Positions 43,234-50,626 of a stretch of 64,000 nt of DNA are shown here, piece after piece. The stretch is taken from positions 930,001 through 994,000 of the forward strand of contig NZ_LT593974.1 of assembly GCF_900086985.1 (NCBI RefSeq), written 5' to 3'. The notes under the pieces are model-generated. The model was not told the DNA's origin. It made no database searches and was given only the letters and a program-made list of their open reading frames with translations. The stretch is from Halomonas sp. HL-93 (GTDB lineage: Bacteria > Pseudomonadota > Gammaproteobacteria > Pseudomonadales > Halomonadaceae). The position numbers and the translations under genes are program-made. Within the stretch, counting starts at the first letter, position 1; each line of letters begins with the position of its first letter.

Positions 43234-43607
43234 GCGAGCTTGCGATTGACGTCACGGTGACACCCGAGTATCGCACCGAGGAATCCAGCGAGGCAGAGTC
43301 GCGTTATGTGTTCAGTTATACCATCAACGTGCGCAATAACAGCCCGCATAGCGTTCAACTGATGGCTCGCTACTGGAAAATCACTCAGGGCGGGGGTGAG
43401 TATCAGGAAGTGCGCGGCAAGGGTGTGGTGGGGCAACAGCCGTTGATCGGCCCAGGCCAGCAGTTTCGCTACACCAGTCGTGCCATGTTGCAAACGCCGG
43501 TAGGTGTCATGGAGGGGGTTTATACCTTGCTCGATACGTCGACCCAGCGGGTCTTTGAAGTGGCGATCCCGCCGTTCAGATTGGCAGTACCGCATCAGCT
43601 CCACTAG
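43230..43607 (+). CDS. apaG: ApaG protein (DUF525)
   Basis: This 125-residue single-domain FnIII-like protein of family DUF525 has YVFSYTINVRNNSPHSVQLMARYWKITQGGG and GVVGQQPLIGPGQQFRYTSRAMLQTPVGVMEG, the conserved pyrophosphate-binding-like loops. The biochemical role is unsettled (Mg and Co resistance phenotype, binding of nucleotides in some reports). The start is GTG at 43230, overlapping rsmA by 4 nt. Normally apaH follows; here a divergent pair of genes (43618-45233) is inserted between apaG and apaH. Confidence 0.93.
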   Translation: MSELAIDVTVTPEYRTEESSEAESRYVFSYTINVRNNSPHSVQLMARYWKITQGGGEYQEVRGKGVVGQQPLIGPGQQFRYTSRAMLQTPVGVMEGVYTLLDTSTQRVFEVAIPPFRLAVPHQLH

Positions 43608-43617
43608 GCCGGTTGCC

Positions 43618-45057
43618 TTAGACGCCCTTCGTCAGTTTGCTTTCTAAATGGTCGCAGAGGCGCAGCGCCAATTGCACCAGTGTTAACGTCGGGTTGGCGT
43701 GACCAGCACTCGCGAAAACACTGGAGCCCGCCACGTAAACGTTTTCCTGGGCAAAGAGTCGACAGTCGGGGTTAACGATACCTTCCTCGGCTTCAAGGCT
43801 CATCCGCGTGCCGCCCATATGATGACGTCCGGCGAGTTCGCCCTCGGTGGGCAGTTGCACCGGCGTCTCAGCTAGCCATTCAGCCATCTGTAGCCTTCCC
43901 ACATCGTGATCGCGTAGATACTCTCCCAACAGTTGCAGGCTTTCACGAATAGTGCGGCGATCCAGATCTGACTGCCGCCATACCAGCCGACTGCGTGGAA
44001 CGCCAAGCTCGTCCAGTTCATCGCTCAGCTCAATGCGGTTTTCATGGCGCGGTTCCTGCTCCCAGGCGGCCCTTAGCATGGCGCCATGCATCACGCGCCC
44101 CTGGGCTTGCCAGGTGCGCATTCTACCCGCTAGCGTCGGTGCTTGGCCCGCGAGTTCGTCAATCAGCTGTTGGGTAACCTCGGTGTTCATGCGGTGTAGC
44201 CGCAGGCCGCAGTTAAGTATTTTCCGTGAGCTAATGGAAGGCGCCGTGGGCGAGAGAAAAACAGTATGGTCTTTGTCTAAGCCCAGCGCGGCGGGTTCAA
44301 AGAGCAGCGCCTTGCCCACCGTGGCGTGGGGATGTTCCATCCAGTAGCGCCCCAGTGAGTCAGCTTGAGGAATCAGTTGCCCTTGTGTCTGTTGGTTGCA
44401 CCACAGCAGCAAGCGTGAGTTTTCGATGCCGCCACAGGCGACTACAAAGTAGCGTGCGCGAACTTGACGAGAGTCGCCTTGGTAGTTTTTGAAAGTAGCG
44501 GTAGTCACTTTGCCATCTTGCGTTTCTAGCCCGACCAAGTTGGCCGTCAGGCAGCATTCAAGGCTAGTCGACTCGCTGAGCGTGGCGGCGTATTTCTCCT
44601 TCAAGCGCGTAGGAGGGCCAAGTGAAAAATGGGTGCGCTTGAGTCCTGCCCCCTCAATTCGTTGGTCTGGCGGCACAGGCTCCAGGCTAAGCAGGCGCAT
44701 GGCAGCGTTTAAATAAGGGCTGAGAACGGCGTGATTTATGGGCCAGCCTGTCTCGCTGGCTGCTTGCTTGGCGGTGAAGTCATAATCATCCAGGGGGCGA
44801 CAGATGCCGCCCCAATGGTTGGTCGATCCGCCGAGGTGACGCAGCCGGGTGGTCTCCAGTGGATGGTACGCATCGCCGACAATGTCCCCCCGGTAGTTTT
44901 CCTGGGAGCGTTCGCTGTAGCTGGCGTCGCCTCCCTCGCAGAGCAGAATGTGATGCCCCCGCTTGGCCAGAGTAACCGCCATGGCTATCCCGGCGGCGCC
45001 GCCACCGATAATGCAGACATCCACCGCATCGCTGATGGTCTCGAAAGCGCTATACAT
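43618..45057 (-). CDS. GMC-family FAD-dependent oxidoreductase
   Basis: This 479-residue protein begins with the FAD Rossmann loop VCIIGGGAAGIAMAVTLAKRG, followed by the GMC hallmark LRHLGGSTNHWGGICRPLD. Near the C-terminus it has RHHMGGTRMSLEAEEG and VYVAGSSVFASAGHANPTLTLVQLALRLCDHL, which carries the catalytic His-Asn site. No signal peptide or membrane helix is present. It resembles the large subunits of membrane-linked sugar and alcohol dehydrogenases that are exported folded with a Tat partner. The 58-residue Tat-signal gene ends one base into its ATG (TAATG). The pair interrupts the conserved apaG-apaH junction. The substrate is unknown. Confidence 0.85.
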   Translation of the reverse strand: MYSAFETISDAVDVCIIGGGAAGIAMAVTLAKRGHHILLCEGGDASYSERSQENYRGDIVGDAYHPLETTRLRHLGGSTNHWGGICRPLDDYDFTAKQAASETGWPINHAVLSPYLNAAMRLLSLEPVPPDQRIEGAGLKRTHFSLGPPTRLKEKYAATLSESTSLECCLTANLVGLETQDGKVTTATFKNYQGDSRQVRARYFVVACGGIENSRLLLWCNQQTQGQLIPQADSLGRYWMEHPHATVGKALLFEPAALGLDKDHTVFLSPTAPSISSRKILNCGLRLHRMNTEVTQQLIDELAGQAPTLAGRMRTWQAQGRVMHGAMLRAAWEQEPRHENRIELSDELDELGVPRSRLVWRQSDLDRRTIRESLQLLGEYLRDHDVGRLQMAEWLAETPVQLPTEGELAGRHHMGGTRMSLEAEEGIVNPDCRLFAQENVYVAGSSVFASAGHANPTLTLVQLALRLCDHLESKLTKGV

Positions 45058-45233
45058 TAGCGATCACTGGCGCGTAGCAGCCAGCCGTCAACCTTTACAG
45101 TAGTCAATGGTGGGGAAACCCGGTTGGCAGCGGCCTGGCTGGCAGGGATCAGCGTTGCGCCAGGCAACAGCGCGCCGATGCCAGCGAGGCCCGCGACTCG
45201 CATTAGCTCGCGTCGGGTGTGATCAATGGGCAT
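45057..45233 (-). CDS. 58-residue twin-arginine signal protein, GMC partner
   Basis: This frame, too short for most gene finders, runs from ATG at 45233 to a TAA whose last base overlaps the GMC oxidoreductase ATG. It starts MPIDHTRRELMRVAGLAGIG, a Tat signal with the twin Arg at residues 7-8, then a hydrophobic GALLPGATLIP core with likely cleavage near PASQAAA. Only about 23 residues remain after that (VSPPLTTVKVDGWLLRASDR at the end). Small Tat subunits pull their GMC partners to the periplasm in fructose and sorbitol dehydrogenases, but those are over 100 residues. Here the partner is reduced to little more than the signal. Ribosome site weak; expression relies on inference. Confidence 0.65.
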   Translation of the reverse strand: MPIDHTRRELMRVAGLAGIGALLPGATLIPASQAAANRVSPPLTTVKVDGWLLRASDR

Positions 45234-45454
45234 GTCGGTAGCGTTGTCCTTAACGGTAGCATGAGACGATAGGTGACTCTGGCGGTTAAGCGATGATTAA
45301 ACCGCGTTACCCACTGTCTTTATAGTGGTTCAGGTTGGTCGTTAGCACCAGTTATATTGCGACGTCACGACCTGTCGGGAATGTTTAACGGCAGGCGCAG
45401 GCAGGCGTTGAGATGCTAGTATCAGCCACACGTATTTTTTTATAAGGCCCCCGC

Positions 45455-46279
45455 ATGAGTATCTATGCGATCGGTGATTTGCACGGCTGTCATGCCGAAT
45501 TTGTGGCACTGTTGGAGAAGCTCAGTTTCGACCCCAAGCGCGATACGCTTTGGCTGGTCGGCGATTTGGTCAATCGCGGGCCTGATTCGCTCGCTTGCCT
45601 GCGCGAAGTCGAACGCCTGGGCAGTGCCGTTCGCTGCGTATTGGGTAACCACGATTTTCATTTGCTGGTGGCCGCGCGGGGCGGGGGTAAGCTCAAAAGA
45701 AACGACAGCCTGCAGGCGGTGCTTGAGGCTCCCGATTGCGAACGGCTGCTCGACTGGCTGCAGGGCCAGCCGTTGGCGGTGAGAGACGGCAATCAGTTGA
45801 TGACCCATGCGGGGCTGCTGCCCCAGTGGGGGCTTGATCAGGTGGAAGTGCTGGCGAGAGAGGTGCAGGTCGCATTAGCCGGGGAGCATTCGGGCCACTT
45901 TTTGAGCCAGCTGTATGGTAATCATCCCGACTGCTGGGACAATACGCTTGACGGTTTAGAGCGCCTACGCTGCGTGGTCAACGTACTAACCCGCATGCGC
46001 TTTATCGACGCCGAAGGACGTCTGGATTTTACCGCCAATCAGGGCCTGGATAGCGCGCCCGTGGGGTTTGCGCCCTGGTTCCAGTTCCCGCGTGACGATG
46101 ACCCTCATCTGCTATTCGGCCACTGGGCGGCCCTCGCGGGGGATACACCCGATGCCCGCGTACGTGTCGATGCCCTGGATACCGGTTGTGCTTGGGGAGG
46201 CGAGCTGACCGCACTTAATCTGGCGACCGGCGAGCGGACTCGCGTGCCCAGCCGCGCGTCAGCAGGAGTGGCGTCATGA
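45455..46279 (+). CDS. apaH: Symmetrical diadenosine tetraphosphatase ApaH
   Basis: This 274-residue metallophosphatase hydrolyses Ap4A to two ADP and also removes Np4 caps from RNA. The binuclear metal motifs are visible: YAIGDLHGCHAEF (GDxHG), LVGDLVNRGPDS (GDxxxRG) and LGNHDFH (GNHD), then the later THAG (MTHAGLLPQW) and FGHWAAL. ATG at 45455. It overlaps cca by 4 nt. The gene is separated from apaG by the inserted GMC/Tat pair on the other strand, so apaH here must have its own promoter. Candidate upstream sequence 45241-45454 is otherwise empty. Confidence 0.94.
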   Translation: MSIYAIGDLHGCHAEFVALLEKLSFDPKRDTLWLVGDLVNRGPDSLACLREVERLGSAVRCVLGNHDFHLLVAARGGGKLKRNDSLQAVLEAPDCERLLDWLQGQPLAVRDGNQLMTHAGLLPQWGLDQVEVLAREVQVALAGEHSGHFLSQLYGNHPDCWDNTLDGLERLRCVVNVLTRMRFIDAEGRLDFTANQGLDSAPVGFAPWFQFPRDDDPHLLFGHWAALAGDTPDARVRVDALDTGCAWGGELTALNLATGERTRVPSRASAGVAS

Positions 46280-47400
46280 CATCACCGTGTAACGACCCAC
46301 GTCTTGTCGGGCTCAACGTCTACCGGGTAGGTGGCGCCGTCCGCGACCGGCTTTTGGGGTGGCCGGTTTACGATAACGACTGGGTGGTCGTGGGCGCTAC
46401 CCCCGATGCTATGCTTGAGCGAGGATTCAAGCCGGTCGGGCGTGACTTTCCCGTGTTTCTCCATCCCGATAGCGCCGAGGAGTACGCCCTGGCGCGTACC
46501 GAGCGAAAAGCGGGGCATGGCTATGCTGGCTTTCAGGTGGTCGCCAGCGCCGATGTGACGCTAGAAGAGGACCTGCTGCGCCGCGATCTGACCATTAACG
46601 CCATTGCGGAAGCGGCTGACGGTACGCTGGTTGACCCTTTTAACGGCCAGCAGGATATTGAACAGCGCAAACTGCGCCATGTATCGCAAGCGTTTAGCGA
46701 AGATCCACTCCGAGTATTACGCACGGCCCGCTTTCTGGCGCGTTACAAGACGCTAGGTTTTACTATCGCCCCGGAAACGTTGGCGCTGATGGGCGATGTC
46801 AGCCGCAGCGGCGAGTTAGCCTATTTGGCTGCTGAGCGAGTGTGGTTAGAAACCGAAAAAGCCTTGGGCGAAGCGCAGCCGGCAAGCTATTTCATTACGC
46901 TTGACCAGTGCGATGCGCTTTCCACCTGGTGGCCAGAGCTTGTCGACGGTGTCTTCAGTGACTGCCTCGACGCCATGGCGCTTGGGGGGAATAGCGATGC
47001 GTTATCCAGCGCTGATTGGCGCTATGGACTTTTGGTCTCGCCATTAAGTGAGACCCAGCGTGAGTCATTGGCCCAGCGGCTACGTTTGCCAAATGCGGTG
47101 GCGCGGCTAGCGCGCCATGTGGCACTGACCCGTCATTTGTTGGGGGAGGGGCTGAGTGCATCAGCGGTATCGCACTGGCTGGAGCGCTTGGATGCTTGGC
47201 GTAAGCCCGCCCAGGTAAACGACCAATTGGTGCTGGTGGCGGTGTTGGCCCCGCCGTATGTTAGGGTCTTGAAGGCGGCATGGCAGGCCGCGCAGCAGGT
47301 AAGCCCCAAGGCGCTTATGGAAGAAGGCTACCAGGGAGCCGCACTAGGTACCGCACTTAAAGAGCGCCGCTACCAAGCCATCGTAGAGACGCTTAACTAA
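46276..47400 (+). CDS. cca: CCA-adding tRNA nucleotidyltransferase, short form without HD domain
   Basis: This 374-residue enzyme adds or repairs the tRNA 3' CCA end. The class II nucleotidyltransferase head domain shows GGAVRDRLLGWPVYDNDWVVVGATP (catalytic D-x-D in DND) and RRDLTINAIAEAADG, and the RNA-binding neck FSEDPLRVLRTARFLARY follows. In E. coli Cca a C-terminal HD phosphohydrolase domain extends the protein to 412 residues; I see no HD pair here, so only nucleotide addition is predicted. ATG overlaps apaH by 4 nt. Convergent with folK. Confidence 0.92.
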   Translation: MTSPCNDPRLVGLNVYRVGGAVRDRLLGWPVYDNDWVVVGATPDAMLERGFKPVGRDFPVFLHPDSAEEYALARTERKAGHGYAGFQVVASADVTLEEDLLRRDLTINAIAEAADGTLVDPFNGQQDIEQRKLRHVSQAFSEDPLRVLRTARFLARYKTLGFTIAPETLALMGDVSRSGELAYLAAERVWLETEKALGEAQPASYFITLDQCDALSTWWPELVDGVFSDCLDAMALGGNSDALSSADWRYGLLVSPLSETQRESLAQRLRLPNAVARLARHVALTRHLLGEGLSASAVSHWLERLDAWRKPAQVNDQLVLVAVLAPPYVRVLKAAWQAAQQVSPKALMEEGYQGAALGTALKERRYQAIVETLN

Positions 47401-47411
47401 ACAGTGACCAG

Positions 47412-47957
47412 TTATCGGGCGAGTGCTTGGCGTGGCAGCGGGTCTGCCTGGGATATCCACACACCGCGCCATTCAAAGTCAATGGCCCATAGGCGCTGAC
47501 TACCCAGAGAGAACTCCGCCCAAAGCGTTGCGTAGGGTGTGCGACAGTGCGGATGGCAGCTGGCCGGCAATAGTTCGGCCAGCGGCTGTAAAACAAAAGC
47601 GTTGTGGGAAATTTCGGCGCGTGGCAGAGCGATACCGTCAACGTTGCCGCACATGTCACCTACGGTCAGTAGGTCAATATCCAGCGCGCGTGCGCTGTAT
47701 TTTGCCATGTCTGGCGTTCTGCCATGTTCGGCCTCCAGCTGTTTGGCCCAGGCCTGAAGTTCACCGGGTGTCCAGTCGCTCTGAAAGGCCACCACTAAGT
47801 TGAAAAAATTACGCCGGTCTTTGAAGCCAACGGGTTCGCTCTCAAACACCCGGGAAATTTTAAGCGAGCCGAAGGTGTCGGCCAGCGCATCAAGGCATAA
47901 GCGTATATGCCGGGCAGGCTCAATATTGCTGCCCAGGCTAACGGTTACTAAGCTCAT
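47412..47957 (-). CDS. folK: 6-hydroxymethyl-7,8-dihydropterin pyrophosphokinase
   Basis: This 181-residue folate-pathway enzyme transfers pyrophosphate from ATP to hydroxymethyl-dihydropterin. Motifs: VSLGSNIEPARHIRLCLDAL at the start, ESEPVGFKDRRNFFNLVVAF and the signature RTPDMAKYSARALDIDLLTVGD (metal Asp residues). It overlaps folB by 4 nt upstream. Length 181 exceeds the E. coli protein (159), the extra residues being a poorly conserved tail (SLGSQRLWAIDFEWRG and on). Cytoplasmic. Confidence 0.92.
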   Translation of the reverse strand: MSLVTVSLGSNIEPARHIRLCLDALADTFGSLKISRVFESEPVGFKDRRNFFNLVVAFQSDWTPGELQAWAKQLEAEHGRTPDMAKYSARALDIDLLTVGDMCGNVDGIALPRAEISHNAFVLQPLAELLPASCHPHCRTPYATLWAEFSLGSQRLWAIDFEWRGVWISQADPLPRQALAR

Positions 47958-48331
47958 GGCAGTGGCTCTCCAGTTGCCTCTAGGGTGCCCCGGGTGATTT
48001 CAAGGCCAACGCTGGCCGCCTTTGGCACGGCGCCCGGCTTGCGCACGATAAGGCGCAGCCAACTGATGGGAAAGTCATTGCGCAGACAGGTAGCAAGCCG
48101 CTCGGCGAAGGTTTCTACTAGAGCAAACTGGTGAGTGTCGGCAAACTGCTGAATACGCTGACAAATGGCGGCGTAGTCTAGCGTCAGGCGAAGTTCGTCT
48201 GTGGCCGCCGCCGAGCGAATATCCGTGGCCAGCGTTAGGTCTAAACGCAGTGACTGCTGAATAGTGCGCTCCCAGTCGTAGACACCTATAACAGTGTCGA
48301 CCTCAAGCGCTTCGATGAAAATGCGGTCCAT
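47954..48331 (-). CDS. folB: Dihydroneopterin aldolase
   Basis: This 125-residue protein starts MDRIFIEALEVDTVIGVYDWERTIQQSL, the family N-terminus (catalytic Glu in GVYDWE), with DYAAICQRIQQFADTHQFALVETFAERLA further in. It cleaves dihydroneopterin to hydroxymethyl-dihydropterin; some members also epimerise. The start at 48331 follows AAGG; a longer start at 48349 (MYWGRP) is rejected. It is divergent from plsY and overlaps folK by 4 nt. The folB-plsY-tsaD-rpsU neighbourhood is classic for gammaproteobacteria. Confidence 0.92.
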   Translation of the reverse strand: MDRIFIEALEVDTVIGVYDWERTIQQSLRLDLTLATDIRSAAATDELRLTLDYAAICQRIQQFADTHQFALVETFAERLATCLRNDFPISWLRLIVRKPGAVPKAASVGLEITRGTLEATGEPLP

Positions 48332-48420
48332 GGGCCTTCCCCAATACAACGAGCGAGCGATTGTACGTGAGCAAAACGCTTAGCAACAGTCGGTTGGGTA
48401 GCCAAAATGAGCATAATGGC

Positions 48421-48984
48421 ATGATATGGATAGTGATGGGGTATGTCAGTGGTAGCTGGTTAGCGGCACTTAGCGTCTGCCGCTTGGCGGGGGTGCCCGA
48501 CCCCCGCCAGCACGGCTCACACAACCCCGGGTTTTCCAACGTGCTGCGCTTGTATGGCGCACGCCTAGCGGCGGCAACGCTGCTGCTGGATGCATTGAAA
48601 GGCATGCCAGCGGTGCTCGCTGTAAAGCTATTGGGCTTACCCGTATGGCTTCAGGGGCTGGTTGGGCTGGCCGTGCTATTGGGTCACAGCTTTCCGCTAT
48701 GGCATGGGTTTCGGGGCGGGAAGGCGGTGGCCAGTGCGTTCGGCGTGCTGTTAGTGTTGGTGCCTGAGGTGGCGCTTATCAGCGCTCTGATCTGGGCGCT
48801 GCTCGCGTGGCGGCTGAGAACGGCAGCCCTAGCCTCGCTTTGGAGTGCGCTGGCGGCCCCGCTGGTATGTGGCTGGTTAGCACCATCATATATATGGGTG
48901 GTAGGCGGGTTCAGCCTGTTGGTGCTGGCCCGCCATGCCCTCAATATTGGTCGCCTTAAGCGCGGTGAAGAGCCGCCTTTTTAA
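48421..48984 (+). CDS. plsY: Glycerol-3-phosphate acyltransferase PlsY
   Basis: This 187-residue polytopic inner-membrane protein uses acyl-phosphate to acylate glycerol-3-phosphate. The three conserved loops appear as GSHNPGFSNVLRLYG (motif 1, here with GF for GA), HSFPLWHGFRGGKAVASAFG (motif 2) and ARHALNIGRLKRGEE (motif 3, with RH-x2-N). ATG at 48421 is preferred over 48361, which lies within the folB promoter region. Neither has a good ribosome site. Divergent from folB; convergent with tsaD with only 4 nt between the stops. Confidence 0.92.
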   Translation: MIWIVMGYVSGSWLAALSVCRLAGVPDPRQHGSHNPGFSNVLRLYGARLAAATLLLDALKGMPAVLAVKLLGLPVWLQGLVGLAVLLGHSFPLWHGFRGGKAVASAFGVLLVLVPEVALISALIWALLAWRLRTAALASLWSALAAPLVCGWLAPSYIWVVGGFSLLVLARHALNIGRLKRGEEPPF

Positions 48985-48988
48985 CAGA

Positions 48989-50035
48989 CTAGGCGGCAGG
49001 CGGTGCGAGGTTGGCCAGCGGCCAGCGGGGCGTCGCTTGCATGATGCCGCTCGTGTCTTGTTCGCCCGCTGCCAGCCGCTGTGCGCCCACGTAAGCAATC
49101 ATCGCACCGTTATCGGTGCAAAAGCGTCCGCGGGGATAATAGGCCTTTGCCTGACGCTTGTCGCAGGCAAGGGTTAGGCGCTCGCGCAACCGATGATTGG
49201 CGCTTACGCCGCCCGCTACGATTAGCCGCTTAAGTCCGGTTTGATCCAGCGCCCGGCGACACTTAATAACTAGCGTATCTACCACGGCATCCTCGAACGC
49301 GCGGGCGACGTCGGCGCGGGCTTGCTCATCCAGCTCGCCTGCTGTTTCCAGCTGTCGAATCGCGGTGAGGGTATGGGTTTTTAAGCCAGAAAAGCTGAAA
49401 TCCAACCCTGGGCGGTCGGTCATCGGGCGGGGGAAGCGAAAACGATCTGTATTACCTTGCTCGGCCAGCGCGGCGACATGGGGACCGCCGGGATAGGCCA
49501 GGCCCAGCATCTTGGCCGCTTTATCAAAGGCCTCCCCGGCGGCGTCGTCCACTGATTCACCGAGTAGTTGGTAGTCACCCAGGCCATTTACTTCTACTAA
49601 CTGGGTGTGCCCCCCAGAGACCAGCAGCGCGACAAACGGAAAATCAGGTGCCTCGTCTTCAAGCATGGGGGCCAATAAATGGCCTTCCATGTGATGAACG
49701 CCAAGCACCGGAATGCCGAGGGCCCGTGCCATTCCGTGGGCAGTGCTCGCGCCGACCATGAGCGCGCCGACCAGCCCAGGCCCAGCGGTGTAGGCGATAC
49801 CATCAAGGTCGAGGCGCGTCAGGTTGGCCTCACTCAAAACCTGCTCAATGAGCGGCAGCAGCTTGCGTGTATGATCTCTTGAAGCCAATTCAGGCACTAC
49901 GCCGCCATAGTCGGTGTGCATGGCAATTTGGCTGTAAAGTGCATCGGCCAGCAGCCCTTGGCCGCCGCTTAGTGACGTATCGTAAATCGCCACGCCGGTT
50001 TCATCGCAGGACGTTTCAATGCCCAGTACGCGCAT
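48989..50035 (-). CDS. tsaD: tRNA N6-adenosine threonylcarbamoyltransferase TsaD
   Basis: This 348-residue ASKHA-fold protein completes t6A37 formation on ANN-decoding tRNAs with TsaB/TsaE. The metal ligands are in [12 protein letters not shown] (H-x3-H) and the N-terminal [16 protein letters not shown] and [18 protein letters not shown] are family marks. Length is normal (E. coli 337). ATG at 50035. It is divergent from rpsU, from which 199 nt of promoter region separate it. Cytoplasmic. Confidence 0.95.
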   Translation of the reverse strand: MRVLGIETSCDETGVAIYDTSLSGGQGLLADALYSQIAMHTDYGGVVPELASRDHTRKLLPLIEQVLSEANLTRLDLDGIAYTAGPGLVGALMVGASTAHGMARALGIPVLGVHHMEGHLLAPMLEDEAPDFPFVALLVSGGHTQLVEVNGLGDYQLLGESVDDAAGEAFDKAAKMLGLAYPGGPHVAALAEQGNTDRFRFPRPMTDRPGLDFSFSGLKTHTLTAIRQLETAGELDEQARADVARAFEDAVVDTLVIKCRRALDQTGLKRLIVAGGVSANHRLRERLTLACDKRQAKAYYPRGRFCTDNGAMIAYVGAQRLAAGEQDTSGIMQATPRWPLANLAPPAA

Positions 50036-50104
50036 AGGACAATAACTCTGTCAAAAAATAGTCGTCGTAGTTTAGCATTCTCGTCGCAGGGTGGGCGCAA
50101 GCAT

Positions 50105-50133
50105 TTGCAAAGCGTGCCAAGCAAGACTAGACT
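50105..50133 (+). promoter_or_regulatory. Candidate sigma-70 promoter for rpsU-dnaG-rpoD
   Basis: TTGCAA (50105-50110) and TAGACT (50128-50133) lie 17 nt apart upstream of rpsU, on the plus strand. Each box has four or five consensus matches. The start site would be near 50140, leaving a leader of about 95 nt. Not verified by data. Confidence 0.5.
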
Positions 50134-50234
50134 ACTGTGCGCTGTAAACTGGGTCGTGCACCTTATAGGCAATCATGCATTAACGGTGCGCGTACTATCC
50201 GAACTCAAGACTCCTTAAGGTAGGTGAGTGCTTA

Positions 50235-50450
50235 ATGCCTTCTGTAAAAGTACGTGATAACGAGCCGTTTGACGTCGCCCTGCGTCGCTTCAAGCGTTCT
50301 TGCGAAAAAGCCGGCGTTCTCTCTGAAGTACGTCGTCGCGAGCATTACGAGAAGCCGACTGCTGAGCGTAAACGCAAAGCGGCAGCTGCCGTAAAACGTC
50401 ACGCCAAGAAGATTCAGCGTGAGCAAAAGCGTTTCGAACGGCTCTATTGA
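50235..50450 (+). CDS. rpsU: 30S ribosomal protein S21
   Basis: This 71-residue, highly basic protein starts [31 protein letters not shown] and ends in Arg/Lys-rich [20 protein letters not shown], the S21 pattern. It helps pair mRNA with the 16S 3' end. It begins the macromolecular-synthesis operon rpsU-dnaG-rpoD, as in E. coli. A hairpin with a T-rich tail at 50502-50535 follows and probably gives partial termination before dnaG. Confidence 0.95.
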   Translation: MPSVKVRDNEPFDVALRRFKRSCEKAGVLSEVRRREHYEKPTAERKRKAAAAVKRHAKKIQREQKRFERLY

Positions 50451-50501
50451 TCCGTACCGGAATACGCTAGCTAACGCCTAGCGTGTTCCAAGAGGGATGC
50501 C

Positions 50502-50535
50502 AAGCGGCCGCCACTTAGGTGGCCGTTTGTTTTGC
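50502..50535 (+). terminator. Internal (partial) terminator between rpsU and dnaG
   Basis: AAGCGGCCGCC (50502-50512) pairs with GGTGGCCGTTT around ACTTA with a G-U pair or two, then a T-rich tail (TGTTTTGCGTTTT). In E. coli a terminator at the same place lowers dnaG expression relative to rpsU. A second short hairpin CGCTAG/CTAGCG lies just upstream at 50465-50483. Confidence 0.75.
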
Positions 50536-50626
50536 GTTTTACCCAAGCGTGTCTAAGGTGATCGGGTGTGTGCCTGATGACATTAGATTCGCCAATTAGT
50601 CCCTTTGGGCGAGGATGCCTGCTTCC

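Noticed and set aside
48972..48997. Inverted repeat GCCGCCT / AGGCGGC at the plsY/tsaD junction
   Set aside because: Seven base pairs with a 12-nt loop and no adequate T-run downstream; too weak to call as a terminator.
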